From Desulfoferula sp040751985 (GTDB lineage Bacteria > Desulfobacterota > Desulfarculia > Desulfarculales > Desulfarculaceae): DNA of 64,000 nt. Where the stretch lies: NCBI GenBank assembly GCA_040751985.1, contig JBFMFU010000071.1, positions 1 to 64,000 of the forward strand, read 5' to 3'. Positions 35,053-43,134 of the stretch are shown here, piece after piece. The notes under the pieces were generated by a model. It saw only the letters and a list, made by a program, of their open reading frames with translations. It was not told the DNA's origin and did not search any database. Within the stretch, counting starts at the first letter, position 1; every line of letters starts with the position of its first letter. The position numbers and the translations under genes are program-made.

Positions 35053-35816
35053 AGCAGGGCCCGCTCCCGCAGCATGGCCGCCAGCTGGCGGGCCTTGTCC
35101 TGGGTGCTGCCCTGCAGGCGGAGGCCGGTCCGGGTGCGCTGTGGAGTGTTTTCGGCCACCAGCTCTAGACGAGACGTAGCCGTTGGCAGAGTGGAGGCTT
35201 CGATGGCGAACGGCCTGGTCTGCTTGGCCCGCAGCAGGTTGGATAGCGAGGGATAGCGCGGCCGGTTGATGCCGCTCTGGATGGTCAACAGCGCCGGGAA
35301 GGGCAGCTCCAGGCAGTCGCGCCAGCCACCCTCCACCTCGCGCTCCACGTACATCCTCTGGGCTGGGCGGGGCTCCAGCTTGACCACTAAGGTGGCCAGA
35401 GGCAGGCCCAGCAGCTCTGCCAGCAGGGGGCCCACCAGCCCCTGCATGGCGTCTTGGGACATGGCCCCGCACAGAATCAGGTCGTAGTCCTGCTCCCGGG
35501 CCCAGGCCGCGATCCAGGTGGCCACGCTCAGGGCCTCGGAATCCTGCTCGCTCAGGACGTGTACGGCCCGGTCGGCGCCCATGCCCTGGGCCCGCTGCAG
35601 CACGGCCGCCACCCGGACCGGCCCCACGCTCAGGGCGTCAAGACGAACACCGGCGAGGCGCTCCTTGAGCAGCAGCGCCTCCTCCAGGGCGTACTCGTCG
35701 AAGCTGTTCATCTGATAGCGGGCCGCGTCCGGCAGGCGCAGCCGGGGCGGGGAGGCCTGGAAGGAAAAGGCCGTCTCGGGCTCGCAGACCTGCTTGAGGC
35801 ACACCAGAATATTCAT
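35049..35816 (-). CDS. etfB: Electron transfer flavoprotein, beta subunit
   Basis: The 255-residue subunit starts with MNILVCLKQV and has MNSFDEYALEEAL, the AMP-binding SVGP and AMSQDAMQGLVGPLLAELLGLP segments. It forms the heterodimer with EtfA. The pair is the only Etf in the window and could serve all three acyl-CoA dehydrogenases. It is divergent from the histidine phosphatase/LvaC-like operon, sharing a 186-bp regulatory gap. Confidence 0.93.
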   Translation of the reverse strand: MNILVCLKQVCEPETAFSFQASPPRLRLPDAARYQMNSFDEYALEEALLLKERLAGVRLDALSVGPVRVAAVLQRAQGMGADRAVHVLSEQDSEALSVATWIAAWAREQDYDLILCGAMSQDAMQGLVGPLLAELLGLPLATLVVKLEPRPAQRMYVEREVEGGWRDCLELPFPALLTIQSGINRPRYPSLSNLLRAKQTRPFAIEASTLPTATSRLELVAENTPQRTRTGLRLQGSTQDKARQLAAMLRERALL

Positions 35817-35895
35817 TGACCACCCGCCAATCAGGGGCCGCTACGCCTTGCCAAAGGCAGTCTACGGCACAGGGAGCCCCGCCACAAGAAAAATA

Positions 35896-35907
35896 GAACG
35901 TTTGTTC
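35896..35907. promoter_or_regulatory. TetR-like operator candidate between etfBA and the 36-44 kb operon
   Basis: A GAAC-GTTT-GTTC inverted repeat sits in the AT-rich centre of the divergent gap, about 80 bp from etfB and 95 bp from the phosphatase start. A TTGACT box follows at 35916-35921, but no good -10 is seen. The motif resembles operators of TetR regulators linked to acyl-CoA metabolism, and a TetR gene lies in the plus-strand operon. Confidence 0.4.
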
Positions 35908-36002
35908 ACTTTTTGTTGACTTGGGGCAGGTTTGGGTGCAACGTGGGGCAGGTGTCGCAGCCTTGTTGCCAGGCGCGCCGGTCAAGGATATCAATACGGA
36001 TC

Positions 36003-36701
36003 ATGAGCGTCATCTATCTCATCCGGCACGGCCAGGCCTCCTTTGGCCAGGACAATTACGACTGCCTATCCGAGCTGGGACGGCGGCAGTCAGGGATCAC
36101 CGGCGATTTCCTGCGCTCCCTTGGCCTGCGCTTCGACGCCGCCTACTGCGGCACCATGTCCCGGCAGCAGGACACCGCCCAGGCGGTGCTGGATCGCCTG
36201 GAGGCGCCGCCGGCGCTGGAGGTATCGGCGGACTTCAACGAGTATGAGTCCGGCCCTGCCGTCCGGGCTCTGCTGCCGGGGATGATCGCGGACAATCCCG
36301 ACCTGGCCCAGGCAGTGCCCAGGATGTTCAGCGACCGGCGCTCCTTCCAGCTGGTTTACGAGGAGGCCATGTCCCGCTGGGTGTCGGGGCGGCACGCAAT
36401 ACAAGGGGTCGAAAGCTGGCTAGACTTCTTGGGGCGGGTGGAAAGGGCCCTGACCCGCCTGCAAAGCCAGACCGGCCGCGGCAAGACGGTGCTGGTGTTC
36501 TCCTCGGGCGGCCCCATATCGGCGGTGGCGCGACAGGCCCTGGGCCTGGACGACCAGACCGCCCTGCGGCTTACCTGGATGATCAAGAACGCCTCCATCT
36601 CCACCTTTTTCTACAACCAACGGGGCCTGGCCCTTTCCATGTTCAACAGCACCCTTCATCTGGAGCAATTGGGCGAGCCGAGCCTGATCACCTATCGCTG
36701 A
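36003..36701 (+). CDS. Histidine phosphatase (phosphoglycerate mutase-like) family protein
   Basis: The 232-residue protein has the phosphohistidine motif LIRHGQAS at residues 5-12, CGTMSRQQDTA, and the second active-site His region VLVFSSGGPISA, where the usual SHG is SSG. A catalytic His there appears to be missing, so activity may be altered. I chose the ATG at 36003 because the RHG motif then falls at its usual position. It is 22 nt upstream of the acyl-CoA dehydrogenase and may act on phosphorylated acyl intermediates of the neighbouring kinase, which is speculation. Confidence 0.8.
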   Translation: MSVIYLIRHGQASFGQDNYDCLSELGRRQSGITGDFLRSLGLRFDAAYCGTMSRQQDTAQAVLDRLEAPPALEVSADFNEYESGPAVRALLPGMIADNPDLAQAVPRMFSDRRSFQLVYEEAMSRWVSGRHAIQGVESWLDFLGRVERALTRLQSQTGRGKTVLVFSSGGPISAVARQALGLDDQTALRLTWMIKNASISTFFYNQRGLALSMFNSTLHLEQLGEPSLITYR

Positions 36702-36723
36702 CCCTTTTGTCTAGGGGAGCAAA

Positions 36724-37929
36724 ATGGATTTCGCCGTATCCGACAAGATGCAGACCATCCTGGAACTGATCAACGAGTTCGTGGACAAGGAACTCATCCC
36801 CCTGGAGCCGCGGTATCTCAGCCGGCCCTGGGAGGAGCTGGAGCCGATCCTCAAGGACAAGCGCCGCATGGTCAAGCAAATGGAGCTGTGGGCCCCGCTG
36901 CACCCCAAGGACTGGGGCGGCATGGGCCTGGACCTGGTGGAGTACGGCCTGGTCTGCGAGGCCCTGGCCCGCACCTTCACCGGAGTCTATGTCTTCGGCT
37001 GCCAGGCCCCGGACGCGGGCAACATCGAGATACTGATGAAGTACGGCACCTCGGAGCAGCAGGAAAAATTCCTGCGGCCCCTGGTGGCGGGCGATATCCG
37101 CTCCTGCTTCTCCATGACTGAGGTGGACCTGCCCGGCTCCAACCCAGTGATGATGGACACCACCGCGGTACTGGAAGACGGCCAGTGGGTGATCAACGGC
37201 CACAAGTGGTACACCTCCTCGGCAGACGGCGCCGCCTTCGCCATCGTCATGGCGGTCACCGACCCCGAGGCCCCGCCCCACCTGCGCGCCTCCATGATCA
37301 TCGTGCCCACGGACACGCCGGGCTTCAACCGGGTGCGGAACATCTCGGTGATGGGCCACGCCGGCAGCGGCTGGCCTAGCCACGCCGAGATCCTCTACCA
37401 GAACTGCCGGGTGCCCCAGGAAAACCTGCTGGGCCCCCAGGGCCACGGGTTCGTCATCGCTCAGGAGCGCCTGGGGCCGGGGCGCATTCACCACTGCATG
37501 CGCTGGATCGGCATCTGCAACCGCTGCCTGGAACTGATGTGCCAGCGGGCCCTGACCCGGCCCATCTCGCCCAAGCAGAAGCTGGCCGACCAGCAGATCA
37601 TCCAGAGCTGGATCGCCGAGAGCGCGGCCGAGGTGCGGGCGGCCAAGCTGCTGATACTCAACTGCGCCTGGACCATCGAAAAGTACGGGGTCAAGGAGGC
37701 CCGCCAGGACATCAGCCTGATCAAGTTCCACGCCGCGGGGGTGATGCAGAAGGTGGTGGACCGGGCCCTGCAGGTGCACGGCGGCCTGGGCATGACCGAC
37801 GACACCCCCATCGCCGCCTTTTTCCGGCATGAGCGGGCCAGCCGCATCTACGACGGCGTGGACGAGGTGCACAAGATATCGGTGGCCAAGCGCATCCTCA
37901 AGGAGGCGGCCGCCAAGGTGGCTAGATGA
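36724..37929 (+). CDS. ACAD10/11-type (LvaC-like) acyl-CoA dehydrogenase
   Basis: The 401-residue protein has the acyl-CoA dehydrogenase fold: CFSMTEVDLPGSNP, the flavin segment INGHKWYTSSAD, and QVHGGLGMTDDTPIA. Near the C terminus, in place of the usual YEGTSEI, it has the ACAD10/11 hallmark DGVDEVH at 377-383. In Pseudomonas putida the related LvaC, with the kinase LvaA, turns 4-phosphovaleryl-CoA into 3-hydroxyvaleryl-CoA; mammalian ACAD10/11 fuse both activities. Here the kinase-like partner is two genes downstream. The stop overlaps a TetR gene (ATGA). Substrate chain length is unknown. Confidence 0.87.
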   Translation: MDFAVSDKMQTILELINEFVDKELIPLEPRYLSRPWEELEPILKDKRRMVKQMELWAPLHPKDWGGMGLDLVEYGLVCEALARTFTGVYVFGCQAPDAGNIEILMKYGTSEQQEKFLRPLVAGDIRSCFSMTEVDLPGSNPVMMDTTAVLEDGQWVINGHKWYTSSADGAAFAIVMAVTDPEAPPHLRASMIIVPTDTPGFNRVRNISVMGHAGSGWPSHAEILYQNCRVPQENLLGPQGHGFVIAQERLGPGRIHHCMRWIGICNRCLELMCQRALTRPISPKQKLADQQIIQSWIAESAAEVRAAKLLILNCAWTIEKYGVKEARQDISLIKFHAAGVMQKVVDRALQVHGGLGMTDDTPIAAFFRHERASRIYDGVDEVHKISVAKRILKEAAAKVAR

Positions 37930-38639
37930 CCTTCGCCCAGTTCAGCCGCGCGGCCGCCCTCTCCCGCCAGGAGATATACCGCGCCATCTACGCCGAACAC
38001 GGCTCTTCCATCAAGGCCAAGAAGGAGAAGACTGCACTCAAAAACCTGGAGCTGATCTTCGAGGCCACCCTCAAGATAAGCAACCGCAAGGGCTTCCCGG
38101 CTATGACCATGCGCGACCTGAGCAAGGAGACTGGGCTCAGCCTGGGGGTGCTGTACCACTACTTCGCCAGCAAGCACGAACTGCTGGAAATGGTGCAGCG
38201 CACCGGCCGCAGCATCGTGGGGCGCATACTGCGTGAGGCGGTGGCGCGGAGAAAGGAGCCCGCGGCTCGGCTGCGCTCGGTGATCCAGACCCATCTGTTC
38301 CTGAGCGAGGCCATGCGGCCCTGGTTCTACTTCTCCTACATGGAGATCAGGCACCTGGACGAGGCGGAGAAGGAGCGCACCAAGGCCGCCGAACTGTGGA
38401 GCGAAAAGCTGCTGGCCGACATAATCAACGAGGGCCAGGCGGCCGGCGTCTTCGCGCCTGGGGACGGGCAGCTGCTGGCCGCATCCATCAAGGCCCTGCT
38501 GCATGACTGGTACGTCAAGCGCGGCAAATACGCCAAGCGCGGCTACAGCGTGGACCAGTACGCCAACTTCGTGATGGGGCTGGTGGATCGTTACTGCCTG
38601 GCAGGCAACAAGAGATCCCCGGCGCGACAGGAGGGTTGA
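37926..38639 (+). CDS. TetR family regulator with N-terminal extension
   Basis: The 237-residue regulator has its TetR helix-turn-helix at about residues 41-88 (LIFEATLKISNRKGFPAMTM through LSLGVLYHYFASKHELL). It is preceded by a 38-residue, Lys/Ala-rich extension not usual for the family. The ligand-binding domain is all-helical. It is sandwiched between the LvaC-like and LvaA-like genes, with 4-nt and close overlaps on either side, and probably controls this operon, perhaps through the site at 35896-35907. Confidence 0.87.
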   Translation: MTFAQFSRAAALSRQEIYRAIYAEHGSSIKAKKEKTALKNLELIFEATLKISNRKGFPAMTMRDLSKETGLSLGVLYHYFASKHELLEMVQRTGRSIVGRILREAVARRKEPAARLRSVIQTHLFLSEAMRPWFYFSYMEIRHLDEAEKERTKAAELWSEKLLADIINEGQAAGVFAPGDGQLLAASIKALLHDWYVKRGKYAKRGYSVDQYANFVMGLVDRYCLAGNKRSPARQEG

Positions 38640-39706
38640 TGGTGATAAAGGACCAGGCCGGTCCCATCCGCAGCGGCGAAGAGCTGGACCGCGGGCGCCT
38701 GGAGGCCTACCTGAAACAGGCACTGCCGGACATGGCCGGCGAGTTGGTGATCGAGCAGTTCCCGCGTGGGTTCTCCAACCTCACCTATCTGCTAAGGCTG
38801 GGCCAGCGGCAGCTGGTGCTTAGACGGCCGCCGCACGGCACCAAGGCCAAGAGCGCCCACGACATGGGGCGCGAGTTCCGGGTGCTCTCGGCCCTGCAAG
38901 GCGTGTTCCCCTACTGCCCCCGGCCGCTGGTCTTCTGCCAGGACCATGCGGTGATGGACTGCGACTTCTACGTCATGGATCGCCTGCAAGGCCTGATCAT
39001 ACGCAAGCAGGTGCCGCCAGAGCTGAACCTGTCGCCGGAGCAGATGGGGCGCCTATGCCGTCACCTGCTGGAGGTGCAGCTGGAACTGCACGGCATCGAC
39101 TACCAGGCAGTGGGCTTGGGCGACTTCGGCAAGCCCGAGGGCTACGTGGAACGCCAGGTGCTGGGCTGGAGCCAGCGCTACCGCGCGGCGCGCACCCCCG
39201 ACGCTCCGGACTATGAATGGGTGATGGGCTGGCTGGCGGAGCACATGCCGCCGGACTGCAAACGACCGGCCATCATCCACAACGACTTCAAGCTGGACAA
39301 CGTGGTGCTGGACCCGACCGAACCCACCCGCGTCATCGGCGTGCTGGACTGGGAGATGGCCACCGTCGGCGACCCGCTGATGGACCTGGGCAACTCGCTG
39401 GCCTACTGGGTGCAGGCCGACGATCCGCCGGAGCTGATACAGATCGCCAGCGTGCCCACCCATCTGCCTGGCGCCCTCAGCCGGCGGGAAATCATGCAGC
39501 TCTACGCCCAGAAAAGCGGCCTGGCCCTGGAAGGGTTTGGCTATTACTATTGCTTCGGCCTCTTTCGCCTGGCGGTGATCGCCCAACAGATTTACTATCG
39601 CTATTACCATGGCCAGACCAAGGACCAGCGGTTCGCGGGCCTGGTGACGGCGGTGCAGGTGTTGGAGCGGGCCTCCCGCCGGGCCATAGAAAACAGCAGC
39701 AGCTAG
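38639..39706 (+). CDS. Aminoglycoside-phosphotransferase-like acyl-CoA kinase (LvaA/ACAD10-11 N-domain type)
   Basis: The 355-residue protein has the kinase features FPRGFSNLTY (residues 41-50), LVLRRPP (59-65), the catalytic loop HNDFKLDN (214-221) and the metal-binding DWEMATVGDPLMDL from 237. LRRPP and GFSN are typical of the LvaA and ACAD10/11 branch, which phosphorylates the 4-hydroxyl of 4-hydroxyacyl-CoA. Aminoglycoside resistance is unlikely given the context. I prefer the ATG at 38639 (AGGAGGG upstream) over a TTG at 38636. A small LvaB-like partner, needed by LvaA in Pseudomonas, is not seen nearby. Confidence 0.85.
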   Translation: MVIKDQAGPIRSGEELDRGRLEAYLKQALPDMAGELVIEQFPRGFSNLTYLLRLGQRQLVLRRPPHGTKAKSAHDMGREFRVLSALQGVFPYCPRPLVFCQDHAVMDCDFYVMDRLQGLIIRKQVPPELNLSPEQMGRLCRHLLEVQLELHGIDYQAVGLGDFGKPEGYVERQVLGWSQRYRAARTPDAPDYEWVMGWLAEHMPPDCKRPAIIHNDFKLDNVVLDPTEPTRVIGVLDWEMATVGDPLMDLGNSLAYWVQADDPPELIQIASVPTHLPGALSRREIMQLYAQKSGLALEGFGYYYCFGLFRLAVIAQQIYYRYYHGQTKDQRFAGLVTAVQVLERASRRAIENSSS

Positions 39707-39725
39707 CGATCCACAAGGAGCAGAG

Positions 39726-41048
39726 ATGAGCGAGCATAAGGTATCCCTGGTGCGCTTCGAGCGAGGTGGGGAGTCGGTGCGCCGGGCAGTGGAAATGTGT
39801 GAAGGGCTGTCCATGCTCAAGGCCGGCGCCAAGGCCTTCATCAAGCCCAACGTGGTCTTCTGGACCCGCAGCGTGGACTTCCCCAAGTGGGGCGTCATCA
39901 CCACCAGCCGGGTGGTGGAGGACATGGTGCAGCTCCTCAAGGAGCACGGCGTAGACGACATCACCATCGGCGAGGGCATCGTCACCGCCAACCCCAAGGA
40001 TATGGAGACCCCGGCCCACGCCTTTGCCAGCCTGGGCTACCACACCCTGCGGGACCGCTACGGGGTCAAGGTGATCAACGTCTTCGAGCGGCCGTTCGAG
40101 AAGGTGTCGTTGAGCGACGGGGTGGAGCTGTCGTTCAACGCCGACATCCTGCACAGCGATCTGGTGGTGGACCTGCCGGTGATGAAGACCCACGCCCAGA
40201 CCGTGGTCAGCCTGGGCATCAAGAACCTCAAGGGCACCATCGACGTGAAGTCGCGCAAGCAGTGCCACAACGCGGACCCGGAGCGGGGCCTGCACTTCCA
40301 CGTATCCAAGCTGGCCGAGGCCATGCCGCCGATCCTGACCGTGATCGACGGGATCTACACCTCTGAGCGGGGGCCTGGCTTCGACGGCCGCATGCACCGC
40401 AGCAATCTGCTGGCCGCCTCCAGGGACGTGCTGTCGGCGGACTTGGTGGGGGCGCGGCTGCTGGGACAGGACCCGGCGGCGGTGCCGTACCTGGCCCTGG
40501 CGGCCCGGCACCTGGGCCGGCCGCTGGACCTGAGCGACGTGGAGGTGGTGGGCGAGAGCCTGGAGGCCATGGCCAAGCCTCACGAGTGGTACTTCCCCTA
40601 CACCGATGACGGCCTGCTGCCCCTGCCCATGGCCAAGATGGGCATCAAGGGCCTGTCCTACAAGAAGTACGACGACACCCTCTGCACCTACTGCTCAGGC
40701 CTGAACGGGGCGGTGCTGGCCTCCATTGCCATGGCCTGGAAGGGCACGCCCTGGAACGAGATCGAGGTGCTGACCGGCAAGCGCATGGCGCCCACGCCAG
40801 GCATGAAGAAGACGATTCTTTTGGGCAAGTGCATGTACCAGGCCAACAAGGACCACCCGGACATAAAAGAGATGCTGGCCATCAAGGGCTGCCCGCCCAA
40901 GGCGGAGCAGGTGGTGGAGGCCCTGCAGGCAGCGGGCATTGAGATCGACCGCCGCCTGCTGGACAACCCGGACGCCTTCCCCGGCTCCTATATGAAGCGC
41001 TACCAGGGCAAGGCCGAGTTCGACCCCGCCCTGTTCCAGGTGGCGTAG
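39726..41048 (+). CDS. DUF362 domain protein (operon member)
   Basis: The 440-residue protein has the DUF362 pattern: VSLVRFERG, AFIKPNVVFWTRS, IGEGIVTANPKD, LVVDLPVMKTHAQTVVSLGIKNLKG and IDGIYTSERGPG. The C-terminal part adds a region with CTYCSGLNGA and LGKCMY/KGCPPK cysteines, possibly metal ligands. The family has no established function. It lies 19 nt after the LvaA-like kinase and 10 nt before a 3-hydroxyacyl-CoA dehydrogenase, so it is probably part of the same pathway. Compare the first DUF362 protein at 14275-15705. Confidence 0.85.
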   Translation: MSEHKVSLVRFERGGESVRRAVEMCEGLSMLKAGAKAFIKPNVVFWTRSVDFPKWGVITTSRVVEDMVQLLKEHGVDDITIGEGIVTANPKDMETPAHAFASLGYHTLRDRYGVKVINVFERPFEKVSLSDGVELSFNADILHSDLVVDLPVMKTHAQTVVSLGIKNLKGTIDVKSRKQCHNADPERGLHFHVSKLAEAMPPILTVIDGIYTSERGPGFDGRMHRSNLLAASRDVLSADLVGARLLGQDPAAVPYLALAARHLGRPLDLSDVEVVGESLEAMAKPHEWYFPYTDDGLLPLPMAKMGIKGLSYKKYDDTLCTYCSGLNGAVLASIAMAWKGTPWNEIEVLTGKRMAPTPGMKKTILLGKCMYQANKDHPDIKEMLAIKGCPPKAEQVVEALQAAGIEIDRRLLDNPDAFPGSYMKRYQGKAEFDPALFQVA

Positions 41049-41058
41049 GAGCGGCGTC

Positions 41059-41973
41059 ATGCGCCAGCAGCAAAGCAAGCCCGCCGGCGGCGAAAAACTG
41101 GTTCTGGTCCTGGGCGCGGGCTTCATGGGCACGGGCATCGCCCAGGTCTGTGCCCAGGCCGGCTACCGGGTGCACCTTTATGATGTCAAGCCCGAGGCCC
41201 TGCAGCGGGCCCTAGAGGGCATGGCCGTCTCCCTGAACAAGCTGGCCGCCAAGGGCCGCCTCAAGGAGCCGCCGGCAGAGGTGCTGGCCCGGGTGCAGAC
41301 CGTGAACACTCTGGAGAGCGCCGCCCAGGCCTGCTGGGTGATCGAAGCGGCCCTGGAGATCGAGTCGCTCAAGAAAGAGCTGTTCGCGGCGCTGGACCGC
41401 CTGGCCCCGCTGGACACGCCCCTGTCCAGCAACACCTCCTCCATCCCCATCAGCCGCCTGGCCGCGGCCACCCAGCATCCGGAGCGGGTGCTGGGCACCC
41501 ACTTTTTCGGGCCGGTGCCACTCATGGGCCTGGTGGAGGTAATCAGGGCCGATAAGACCAGCGACGAGATGTTCGAGCGCGGGGTGGCCCTGGTGCACTC
41601 GCTGGGGAAGACCCCGGTGCGCGTGCGGCGCGACATCCCCTGCTTCGTAATGAACCGCATCTTCTCGGCCGCCTTCCGCGAGGCTGCGGACCTGGTGGCC
41701 GCCGGCGTGGTCAGCCCCGAGGACGTGGACATCGGCATGAAGCTGGGCTACGGCTGGAACGCCGGCCCCTTCGAGATCGCCGACAACGCGGGCCTGGACA
41801 CCTGGGTGCTCATCGCCGAGTCCATGCGGGCCCTGGGCGAGGGGAACCTGGTCTCCAACTCCGATCTGATCCCCAAGATGGTGGCCCAGGGCCGCCTGGG
41901 CCGCAAGGCGGGCAAGGGCTTTTACCGCTACACCCCGGACGGCAAGCGCCTGCCCTGGGACAAGCAGGACTGA
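41059..41973 (+). CDS. 3-hydroxyacyl-CoA dehydrogenase
   Basis: The 304-residue enzyme is the stand-alone Hbd/PaaH type. It has the NAD-binding start LVLGAGFMGTGIAQVCAQAG, the catalytic SSNTSSIPISRLA and THFFGPVPLMGLVEVI (catalytic His), and a C-terminal domain with CFVMNRIFSAAFREA and GPFEIADNAGLD. It oxidises 3-hydroxyacyl-CoA to 3-ketoacyl-CoA and is the natural next step after a LvaC-type reaction that yields 3-hydroxyacyl-CoA. It has a GGAGCGG site before the ATG. Confidence 0.93.
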   Translation: MRQQQSKPAGGEKLVLVLGAGFMGTGIAQVCAQAGYRVHLYDVKPEALQRALEGMAVSLNKLAAKGRLKEPPAEVLARVQTVNTLESAAQACWVIEAALEIESLKKELFAALDRLAPLDTPLSSNTSSIPISRLAAATQHPERVLGTHFFGPVPLMGLVEVIRADKTSDEMFERGVALVHSLGKTPVRVRRDIPCFVMNRIFSAAFREAADLVAAGVVSPEDVDIGMKLGYGWNAGPFEIADNAGLDTWVLIAESMRALGEGNLVSNSDLIPKMVAQGRLGRKAGKGFYRYTPDGKRLPWDKQD

Positions 41974-41983
41974 AGCCGGCGCC

Positions 41984-43105
41984 GTGGGTCTAAAGCAGCT
42001 CATCCGCGAGAAGGCCCTGGAACTGGGCTTCGAGGGCATTGGCTTCACCGGTGTGGAGCCGCTGGATCTGTACCTGAAGGAGATCAACTCCCGGATCGAG
42101 ATGTACCAGTGGACGCTGACCCCGCAGTTCGACCTGCTGCGCGGGGCCGAGGTCACCCGGCGCTATCCCTGGGCCCGCAGCATCCTGGTGCTGATCCGCA
42201 ACTACCACCGCCGGAGCTTCCCGCGCCAGCTCACCGGCGTCATCGGCCGCTGCTACCAGGTGGACGAGCGCAAGGAGAAGGGCCAGGAGCACCAACGCCT
42301 GATGGATTTCTTCGCCTTTCTCAAAGAGCAGGGCCTCAAGTTCCGCTGGGACGGCGAGATACCCGCGCGCATGACCGCGGCCCGGGCCGGGGTGGTCACC
42401 TACGGCAAGAACTGCTTCGTCTATGCCCGGGAGGCCATGCGCGGTGCCTCCTGGCTGGAGAGCATCCCCCTGGTGCTGGACGCGGAGCTGGCCCCGGACG
42501 AGCCCTCCATCGAGCTGGGCTGCCCGAGCTGGTGCAAGCACGCCTGCCTGGCCGCCTGCCCCACCGGCGCTCTCTACACCCCCAAGAAGATGCGGCCCCA
42601 GCGCTGCATCGCCTACAACACCTACTACGCGCCCGGCCTGACGCCCCTAGAGCTGCGCGAGCCCATGGGCACCTGGGTCTATGGCTGCGACCGCTGCCAG
42701 GAGGTCTGCCCGCGTAACCAGCCCTGGCTCAACCAGGCCCTGCCGGACAACTCAGCGCTGATGGCCCGCGCCGGAGACTTCGACCTGGAGCGGCTGTTGA
42801 CCATGGACGAGGAGTACTACGTTACCAAGGTCTGGCCGCTGTGCTTCTACATCTCGCGCCGGCAGGTGGCCCGCTGGCAGATGAACGCCGCCCGGGCCCT
42901 GGGCAACCGAGGCGACCGGGAGTCAACGCCGCTGCTGGCCCAGGCCCTGCGCGACAACCCCGACCATACGGTGCGGGCCATGGCCGCCTGGGCCCTGGGT
43001 CGTCTGGGTGGGGAGCAGGCCCGGCGGGCCCTGGAGGCGGCCCGGAGCCGCGCAGATGGCGAGGTGGGCACGGAGATAGAGGCGGCTCTGGCTCGCATGG
43101 CCTAG
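41984..43105 (+). CDS. QueG-like Fe-S protein with C-terminal HEAT repeats
   Basis: The 373-residue protein resembles epoxyqueuosine reductase (QueG) and related reductases. It has an N-terminal catalytic-type domain (residues 1-190), two [4Fe-4S] motifs (C-x3-C-x3-C-x3-CPTGAL near 180-200 and CDRCQEVCP near 240), and C-terminal HEAT-like repeats (AALGNRGD-type helices from about 300). The first cluster spacing is atypical and the conserved QueG catalytic Asp could not be placed. It starts with GTG 10 nt after the dehydrogenase. The location in an acyl-CoA operon argues against a queuosine-only role. Confidence 0.7.
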   Translation: MGLKQLIREKALELGFEGIGFTGVEPLDLYLKEINSRIEMYQWTLTPQFDLLRGAEVTRRYPWARSILVLIRNYHRRSFPRQLTGVIGRCYQVDERKEKGQEHQRLMDFFAFLKEQGLKFRWDGEIPARMTAARAGVVTYGKNCFVYAREAMRGASWLESIPLVLDAELAPDEPSIELGCPSWCKHACLAACPTGALYTPKKMRPQRCIAYNTYYAPGLTPLELREPMGTWVYGCDRCQEVCPRNQPWLNQALPDNSALMARAGDFDLERLLTMDEEYYVTKVWPLCFYISRRQVARWQMNAARALGNRGDRESTPLLAQALRDNPDHTVRAMAAWALGRLGGEQARRALEAARSRADGEVGTEIEAALARMA

Positions 43106-43134
43106 CCGTCGGCCACAAACCACGGGAGAAGGGC

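Noticed and set aside
38639..39706. Antibiotic-resistance aminoglycoside phosphotransferase
   Set aside because: Operon context and LRRPP/GFSN motifs fit the acyl-CoA kinase branch (LvaA, ACAD10/11) better.
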